Origin: Lithospermum erythrorhizon | Lineage: Eukaryota > Streptophyta > Magnoliopsida > Boraginales > Boraginaceae | Assembly: GCA_019722365.1 (NCBI GenBank) | Contig: JADFUC010000464.1 | Location: 1 to 64,000 of the forward strand | DNA length: 64,000 bases | Reading direction: 5' to 3' | In this document: one piece after another, positions 55,999 to 64,000 of the stretch | How the letters are laid out: each line of letters starts with the position of its first letter | Numbering within the stretch: the stretch's first letter is position 1 | Made by a program: the position numbers and the translations under genes | Notes under the pieces: generated by a model | The model's input: only the letters and a program-made list of their open reading frames with translations | Told to the model about the DNA's origin: nothing | The model's database searches: none

Positions 55999-58900
55999 AT
56001 GGCCGATTTGACAACTCAAACAAACCCACCGGTAACGCCGACCCCTACCCAATCGGTCAACAACAAACTACACCCCACTCAAGGCACACCCCACTCGCGG
56101 CTTCCAACATCCATCCGCATATCTCTTGCTACACCTCGGTAGACGGTAAAGTCCTTTATTCCACTCGTGGACCGAACTTTTTTCAAATTCACCGTCATTT
56201 TCCAAAGTAATTCATCATATTCTTCCTAATGGCAAATCCGAACCTTCCTGAAGTCGATATAACAAGACAGACACTGGACGCCGCTATATTAAAATGAATT
56301 TATGCTACTATCTCCACCGATCTCCTCCATACGATTATTGAACCTAGCCTCATCAAGCAGCGGGAGGCTCGAACCACTTCATGATATTTTTCGTGATAAC
56401 GAAAGATCCTTGAAAGGGCCACTCGAACAAGATTTTTCGAGTACATACTGCGTATTTTCCTTCGCCAAGCCAAAGATATCACAACGACATTAAAGAATTT
56501 GGCCGGGATCAATTAAAAACTTCGGTGTCTGCTTGGTTTCAGGCTCACAAAAGCATATAATGGTGTCGGTACCCTTTATTCGTCACCCACCTCACCCATA
56601 AGGTTGTCTTAGAAAAATTCGCTTAGCTAAGAAGGCTCACCAATTCCATGAAGCCAACCTTGCACGTGGACTTCTCTCACCAGGGAAGAACCCAAGAGTT
56701 CTATTGTCAAACTTGCGCCCCATCAGGAAGGACCACCCAAGCCCAGGAACTGGACCAAACCTGGTCCACGGTATGCTTCTCAGTGCTACAGGCCCGTCAT
56801 CAAGCCCAGACATCAGTGCCCAAACAGCTCCTAGACCAGTTGTTTCATGAACCTGTTTTGGCCTAATTATTTCAACCACCAACCCTTGGCCATGGACTGC
56901 AGTTCACTGCCCCTACCTATCTAATATTTTCTGACCAGGCCCGGCCCAAAGCTAGTATGTCAGAAACCGAAATGTAAGCACCCAGACTTCTTGGACCTAG
57001 GCCTTCAAACCACACCTGGCAGCCCAACACTCATCATGAAGCTCATTCGGCTACTAACATAGAGCAGGCTATGTATACACTTGGCCTGGAACCCACTTGA
57101 CGCGGACTACATGGACACCGGAGCGAGTTCTCATACGACTTCCAACCTATGATTCTTCCTCTTATTTTAATTGAAGAACTATAAAATATTTCATTTTGAA
57201 ATTATTGGCCCTGCTCCTATTTCTGGTTATGGTCATGCATTGTTACCCTACCCGAACCCTCCCTTAAAACTTAACAATGTACTTCATGTTCCCAAAATAA
57301 TAAAGAATCTTATCTCTACGCCGATTCGACCATGATACAGCGTATCAATTGAATTTGACCCCTTTGGCTTTTCCGTGAAGGATTTTCGGACGGGTACTAA
57401 GCTCATGCGATGTGACAGCCCCGACGAACTCTACCCCCTCACCAACACCATTCGTCCACCCCTTCCAGTGACAACAGGCCTCCTCAAATTCCCTACAACC
57501 TCTCCACTTTAGCTCCTAGCTTGTGGCATGCACATTTAGGTAATCTAGAAGCCCGTTTTTACTTCCCTTAAAAAGAATAATTACATTACATGTACTGGAT
57601 GTTTTTATGAATTTTGTCAATCGCAAGGCCGCAGAAACATATTAAAGCTACCTTTTAAGAATTCGTCTTCTATTACTACAATGCCCTTTGATATCGTTCA
57701 TAGTGATATCTGGACCTCTCCAGTTTTGAGCTCGTCCGGCCATCGTTACTATCTTATTTTGCTAGATGATTATTCTAATTTCTTATGGACTTTTCCCCTA
57801 TCCCATGCTCGTGTGTTTTCTAACTTTGTCTGCTTTCACGCCTCTAACTCGCACTCAATTTAATAAAGAAATTAAATGCCTTCAATGTGACAATGGCGAC
57901 GAATTCACCAACAATTCTTTTAAAAATCTATGCACCACTAATGGCATTGTTCTTCGTCTCTCGTACCCCTACACTTCCCCATAAAATGGCAAAGCCGAAT
58001 CTAATAATTACGACCATTAATAATCACATAGTACCACCAAATTTTGGCATCATGCTCTTCAAACCACCACCTACCTTCTAAATATCGTACCTTACAAAAT
58101 ATTATCCTACCATACCCCCGTTCACTACCTATATCACAAACAACCGACGCATAATCATCTTCGCGTTTCGCTGCTCATATCCTCTTCCTATCCACTATCA
58201 ATAAATTGGGTAAACCCGACTACCCTACGCTGCCTTCCTAGGCTATCCTCTAATCATCGTGGGTTACAAATGTTACACCCTATTAATCGAAAAGCTTATC
58301 ATAATGACAAGCACTGTCGGGGAAACCCACTTCCATTCCATCTAAGCCAACCAACCCCACCTCCCTCGTCCACCTCCTCAATCATCTGTTCTTCACTCTA
58401 ATTCATATAAAGACACGCCAATTCCACTACCCAACTAATCCATCACCTTTTCTATCCATCAGCCCACATCCGCCCGACTCCAATAACCTAGCCCCAACTT
58501 CAGCCTTTTTACCTACCCATCATTCATACACTGCCCAACAACCTTAATTCGTAACCGATCCATACCACCTCACGAACTAATCACCTCTCCACCATATCCA
58601 ACAATTTCACAACCGCCCAGCTTACCTCCCAACCCCTCGACATCCCCCTAGCTCGCCGAATCTGGCCATCCCTAAAAATCTCATGCATGCAATTTAACGA
58701 ATTCTAATTGAAAATGGCTATGCATTACTTAATACGATAATTTAACAAAAATAATACACGGGACTTGGTACCGCTCCTGAGTTAATATAATTCGCTCTGC
58801 GGTGGGATTTTTCATAAATTCAAATCGACGTTCCTTCTGAATGCTATAAGGCTCGCTCTTCAGTGATGACAAAACACAAAGACGCAGTATCGATTGGGGA

Positions 58901-59200
58901 TATTTTAGTCCCGGTGGTCAAACCCGCCACTATTCGCACCTGCTTTGACTTCGCTCTTCTCGCCTACGATCCATTCATTAGTTAGAGGTTAAAAATGTAT
59001 TTCTTCATGATGATTTACATGAGACAATTTATATGTATCAGCCTTTGGGTTTTTGCGACCCCACTATCCAGATTATAAGTTCAGAAGTCACAAGAAATCA
59101 GATGGCCTTAAACAAGCCCCCGTACTGTATCACCGATTCACTGACATGCTTCCACTATTGGCTTCACCCATAACAAATCTGATCACTCTCTTGATGATTC
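55999..59200 (+). pseudogene. Ty1/copia gag-pol polyprotein, truncated in RT
   Basis: Starting at an ATG (MADLTTQTNPPVTPTPTQS), decayed frames follow the copia order. Gag: AILKWIYATISTDLLHTIIE-like text at 56,285-56,340, then DIFRDNERSLKG and EQDFSSTY. Protease: MDTGASSHTT at 57,111-57,140. Integrase zinc region: LWHAHLGN (57,521) and C-x2-C near 57,590. Integrase core: PFDIVHSDIWTSPVLSSSGH (57,684 on), LDDYSNFLWTFPLS, then LQCDNGDEF and NGKAE, giving the D, D and E positions. Then the GYKCY linker, and reverse transcriptase as far as the DVKNVFLHDDLHETIYM-like block near 59,000 and KSDGLKQAP..YHRFTDML at 59,096-59,155. It stops at about 59,200, before the catalytic YVDD; RNase H and a 3' LTR are missing. 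Many frameshifts. The part from 58,186 is duplicated at 45.4-51.6 kb. Confidence 0.8.
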
Positions 59201-60877
59201 AATTTAATTCAATTCAATCTCAAATTTACCCCGGACATGTTATTTCTTCCATCTAATACACTTATAACTTATCTCCATTAATTGATCCATAAACAAAGAC
59301 AAATTCAATATTAGATCCAAATATCTAAGAATCTGGACGGGACGTAACGCAGACATCTAGCTCTATCATCGTTTTCCATCGTACTAAACCAAGAATTCAT
59401 ATTCTGGAGGAAGTTGTACATTTAGTGTTTTGGATATAATCTTACCCGCAGTAAGAATTATTTTTGCTTACAAATTTATTTTTACTTTCTAAAATTCTAA
59501 TAAGGATATTTCTACTTTATTATTTGAAAAAATTAGTAGTGGTTTCTCATTTAATCATGGCTTAAAATGTAAAGATGCGTAATCGAGATCCATCTTAACG
59601 TTTTAAAAATTAAAAATATGCGATGAGCTTGTATAACTTTTTACAATTACAAGAAAACTCACAAATTAATATCGCTGGGACGTATTTAAATTTATTAATT
59701 CTTTAGAATTATTATTTATCTATAAATTAATAATTTATTAATTTAAAGAGGCTCAGAATAAAAATAAACACATGTACATTCAATGGCTTCGTTGAATTTA
59801 TTAAGACCGATGAAAAAGATGTAGAAGATTCGTAGATATCAAGATAAGAACAAAGTAAGATAATAAGAAAATAATATTAATGAAGATAATGATTGATAGA
59901 TTTGGAGCATGTGAGGCTAAATGAAGCACTTTTAGGGTCTAAAACTCTTCAAAACGTTACGTTATAATTCAAAAACACAATACTAGAACCATTGGATAAA
60001 ATAAGAAAAATTAGAGATAAAATCGAGTAAGATTTGAACTTTAAAAGAAAAGAAACAACTATAGATTCATATTTTTATTAAATTTAATTATTTTTTCAAT
60101 TTCTAAGAATTATTAATTTACATTTTCTTTATCCTATATATTATAAAGTGGATTTTTCGAAAAATTATTATCTTATTATTTTATCGATTTTGTTAAATTT
60201 TTAACCGGGTCCAAATCGGAATCGAAAAAATTTATTATTTTAAAGAGTTTATTAATTTCTCGAGTGTTAATTTATAGAGTTTTTACTCTAGCTGTATAAA
60301 TATATTCCTTGACTTGATTGTCAGCTAATTAATAATGCTAAACTTTTCATTGTCATGTGATATTTAATTTTTCCTATCCACTTGCACCCACTAATAAATT
60401 TATTTAATACCATAGTACCATTGATTTTTGCGGATGAATCACATCATGTACTTTCTCAAATTCATTATCTTATCTTTCAGTCCATTTTATCCTAATAATG
60501 TTATTGTCAAAAAACAAATTAATTGTTTTACACCTTTAGTCCAACTATTGCATTTTTTTATACAAATTGGTTAACTTATGAAATTCTAATTTAATTTATA
60601 TATGCATTTATGTCCATTATTTCCACAACCAGTTTCGTCTTATTTTTCAAGTTTAATACATCATCTTCTAACTTTATTCGTGATAAATTCATCAAATCTT
60701 CGCACTTATTATCGTCAATACGCAACTTACAAACTAAGAAAAATTCTTCTAAAGTAATCCAAAAACAAGATCTCTTTATGTTTTATATGATATGATAGAT
60801 ATCAATATTTCCTCCATTTTAAAATACATAATCATCTAGAAAATTTTTACTTTTTCAAAATAGTTGATTGTTTATAA
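58186..60877 (+). repeat. Duplicated segment, copy B (uninterrupted)
   Basis: Matches copy A (45,377-45,616 plus 50,763-53,274). The left boundary lies inside the copia polyprotein (ccactatcaataaattg against ccaccatcaataaattg), and copy B alone carries the rest of the copia element to its left, so B is the likely donor. The site where hAT 3 sits in copy A is intact here (agacacgcc, 58,411-58,419). The two copies differ by numerous short indels. Confidence 0.85.
59201..60810. other. Non-coding part of duplicated segment, copy B
   Basis: AT-rich sequence matching 51,601-53,204. No gene. In this copy it does not stand upstream of a visible gene. Confidence 0.5.
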
Positions 60878-61013
60878 TTTTAATATAACTTTTTACAATT
60901 TCAATATAATTTTTTACATTTTCAATGTAGTTTTTTATAATCTCAATATATATTTTCACAATCTTTTAATAAATTAATTTTTATCTAAACAATCATTTAT
61001 TTTAAAACGGAGT
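60811..61013. mobile_element. Stowaway-like MITE
   Basis: The left end cctccattttaaaatacata and the reverse complement of the right end, ctccgttttaaaataaatga, form a terminal inverted repeat. The 200-bp body includes short tandem copies of tttttacaatttcaatata. The left 65 bp are shared with copy A, the rest is not. Confidence 0.65.
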
Positions 61014-64000
61014 AACTATATTATATGGTAAGGAGTATTATATATTGTTGACACTGTACTTGAGCCCCAAAGTTTGTTGAATGGTGATCACTAGCCAGCT
61101 CAATTGTTAATTATACACCGAAACCAAACAAATAAATAGGACAAAATTACTAAACTAGGTTGATGGTGACAAAATTATAGACAAATTTTTAGAGTATTTC
61201 ATTTTGTTAACATACAATCACATTTTCTGCACTAGTTTGGTGGTTCTACCTCCAACAATAATTGAGATTGTGGAAATATAGTCTTCACATTTTCCGTGGA
61301 GGCCAAACAAAATGGTGATATTTGTGGTCTGATCTGCGCTCTACTGCTCGGCATTAAGTTCACGCAATAATAAATATCGTAGCCACCATAATAACCCTGA
61401 CCAGCACAAAATAAAATACAACGCGACTACGCCTGCATTTCACGATCTAAGACAACAACAAATATTAAACTTCATTAATTTCATTAATCGTATTAAACTA
61501 TATACAACACGCTTTTCTAGTGACATACTTTATCACAACACAAGAACACCAAGACGGTCAGATATTCTAGCCACCCAAATCTCGAATCATGATTTACCTG
61601 ACTCATCGCCACAAATGATGCCTTAACGCCGACTCTTCCCGAACAATAAACAACATTGGGTCCCTAAAAATGGGGTTTGACGAAATACAAAGCTCGTGAA
61701 TATTCATATAACAAGTCATATTCAACCACATTATTATATAAACATGTAATATCACATAGTCGTGATAATTACTTTCATTATATTTTATTATAATTATTCA
61801 TAATACTAGTCGGCCTCCATATGATCCTCAATTTAGTGGTACTCAAACAATTTAATACAATCAACTACAAAATAATTCAATAATATTAGATAACACTATA
61901 ATATCAAATAACTAATATAATATACTATCACTACAAAATCAAAAAACTCCCGATATATCACATAAGCAACAATAACTTTATTCTGCCCCTCTATTAGAGT
62001 CTACTCTAATAGAAGAAAGTTCAAAGATCACTGTTTACCCAACAAACGAGGACAAATAATGTAATAACTACTCTCAAGAAACAAGACACAATAACGTAAT
62101 AATCAACATCACTTCGTCATTTCTACTCCAAGAACGAGACACATTAATGTAATAATCAACGTCACTGCTGTTTCCTTACTCCATTAAACTGATAAAATCG
62201 AATCATATCAACATCCTAACAAACCGAATGTAGTTCACCACAATCACATTTTAGCTAAATTTATATGATCATGATTCCATCAATAACGGACTATGTGGAG
62301 TTGATCTCTTTAACAAATACCGACACATGTCGCCGATTCGCAACACAATAATCTACGGGACCGATCTCTAGAGAATACCGATATCACATCATAAATCACA
62401 ACTCAAATCATATCCACTTTCATAATATTGTCATATCATAACATTGGCGTTAATACATAACCATCTCAATATCACTAAATATCATCGCAACTCAAACATT
62501 TCTTTCATCATTTATTTCATCATGTTAATATTTTTATATATTACTATCAATCATGACTTCACAGCATAATCGAATCTTATCAATATATTCCCCGATACAT
62601 GCTATTATTTCAAGCTACTATCATCAAATAATTGGATCAAGTTGTCACTAATATTCTATCAAAACATATCAATATCTCATGCTACAATCATAAGATTATG
62701 CAATACAATATACGACATCTAATTTATATAATCTATCTTATAATAATGTTATTATCACCTTATTATTAATTTCATATCATCACATCTCACAACTCAACAT
62801 CATATCAACTTTCAATTTTAACATATCATCATGTTATCTTCAATAACATCATAAATCTCAAATATTCTAGTATTCACATGAATACAACAATTCATTTTTA
62901 AGATTTTCATCTCATCCTTTAATGTTATCCACTAAATGATTTATTCATTTCTATTCATTATATTCATAATCATAACACATATAATCTCATTTAATGCTTA
63001 TTTTATAACATTAACTCTTATCCATATATAATTTATATCATAAGATTCTCAAATCTATGACATTCAATATCTCATATATCGATATTCAACATAGTTTCAA
63101 TACAACCAATTAGTTCAATCGATCGATTCTCATATTTATACACTTATACCATTATATCACACTAATATAATCAAGATTCTCCATTTTACAACTTATCTCA
63201 ATAAATAACTTTTCATATATCCATCCTTCATTAATTATTATATCAACATACTGTAATCCTTTAATAGTAACTAGCTTACAAATAACCTAAAATATACAAT
63301 ACACATATTCATAGTGTATGAAGATTATAACGCGGCGAGCATGAAAATTACATCTTAGTCAAGTCAAGTATCAACAACTTTACCACTGAATCACTTATTC
63401 ATATCAACACTTTTATTTCAAACTTGAAATCAACTTTAAGGTTAAGCGATTTAAGAGGAGAATAACAACAAAAGGAAAAGAAAAAATTAGGGAAGTGGGA
63501 GTGGAGTTCACTAATCATGAAAAAAGAGAAAAGATTTGGTGTCTGCTTGCTTTATTTGATATATGTAGATAAGCTGACGAGGTTTCTTAGCCTCAAGAAA
63601 AATAAAGCAAAGACGTAGGCGCCATTCAACTAAGTAGGAGGTGTCTAATGTGTTACAAAAGACCAGGTCTCATTCAAGCAAAAAGAGAGGCGTCTAATAA
63701 AGGTTAAAGACGGTTGCCATTTTCTACTAGAGGGAAAAGATGAGTAGTAATTCACCATATACTTGTTTAGTTCGGTTTGTTTTAAGAAAAACAATACTCA
63801 ATTATTACTTGAATCATAAAAATTCGGATTATTTTAAAACTAATATGATTTAAATATTCGTAATACAAGCAAATATTTAATATTACCTAATTTAACAACA
63901 AAGACCGATCAAATAAAATAATATAAACACGTTCAATCTAACTAAGTTATTTTATATAATGGGATAATCTCTTTGTGCTCTAAAATAAAGAGATAATTTA
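61014..64000. other. AT-rich interval without genes
   Basis: About 3 kb with no open frame worth reporting. The stretch 61,330-63,430 is unusually poor in G on the plus strand and full of atcat/catat words, and could be a decayed LTR or satellite-like element read on the minus strand. Around 63,430-63,740 the composition changes to purine-rich. No domain, paired LTR or TIR was found. Confidence 0.4.
62040..62390. repeat. Short degenerate direct repeats
   Basis: aa.gag/agacacaataa.gtaataatcaac-type units start at about 62,044, 62,079 and 62,133, and a second pair, gatctctttaacaaatacc and gatctctagagaataccga, at about 62,303 and 62,364. Such short repeats occur in LTR U3 regions, but no element could be delimited. 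Confidence 0.45.

Noticed and set aside
1..64000. CRISPR arrays, bacterial operons or viral genes
   Set aside because: No regular spacer-repeat pattern, no ribosome-binding-site-led gene clusters, and no pararetrovirus or geminivirus motif was seen; all RT-like sequence fits LINE, gypsy or copia.

Overview
The window looks like AT-rich nuclear DNA from a flowering plant, probably a dicot. It is dominated by layered, decayed transposable elements: Ty1/copia and Ty3/gypsy retrotransposons, LINEs with DUF4283-type ORF1, BED-finger hAT transposons, and Stowaway-like and long-TIR MITEs. Spliced-gene signals (GT/AG introns, TATA boxes) occur in between. Only a few reading frames look like host genes. 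I cannot name the species from the sequence alone.

Layout. 0-8.5 kb holds a decayed DUF4283 ORF1 fragment (minus strand), a small minus-strand exon pair of unknown function that has a paralogue at 41.7-42.9 kb, and a long-TIR MITE. 8.5-22.9 kb is a nested complex: a plus-strand LINE cut by a gypsy-type LTR retrotransposon (8,657-15,692, about 1.2 kb LTRs, no RT or integrase seen) and again, inside the RT domain, by a hAT element (about 16,549-21,428). The LINE reading frame can be followed across both insertions. 23.0-24.4 kb has an unbroken 462-residue DUF4283/zinc-knuckle ORF on the minus strand. 24.5-31.7 kb is sparse, with an exon-like remnant near 25.0 kb, a possible TRIM or solo LTR near 27.1 kb and a probable small spliced gene at 28.2-29.0 kb (minus).

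31.7-37.4 kb has a second hAT element lying between a LINE ORF1 beginning and a LINE RNase H end. It shares two distinctive internal repeat arrays with the first hAT, in the same order relative to the transposase. 37.4-45.4 kb is mostly MITEs, AT-rich sequence and the second copy of the exon pair. 45.4-60.9 kb is a duplicated segment of about 2.7 kb, present twice, carrying the truncated end of a copia polyprotein plus about 1.6 kb of non-coding sequence. Copy A is split by a third hAT (45,617-50,754) with TIRs and 8-bp target duplication; copy B keeps the empty site. The best host gene, a 190-residue three-pass membrane protein at 53,480-54,052, starts about 200 bp after the end of copy A. 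61-64 kb is AT-rich with short degenerate repeats and no gene.

Caution: related copies in this window differ by many 1-3 base indels in clusters. This may be ordinary decay, but it may also be unpolished long-read sequence, so frameshifts in the elements should not all be read as biological. I found no unknown enzymatic or defence-type system; the most interesting signals are the nested architecture, the shared hAT internal repeats, the duplication with its empty site, and the paralogous exon pair.
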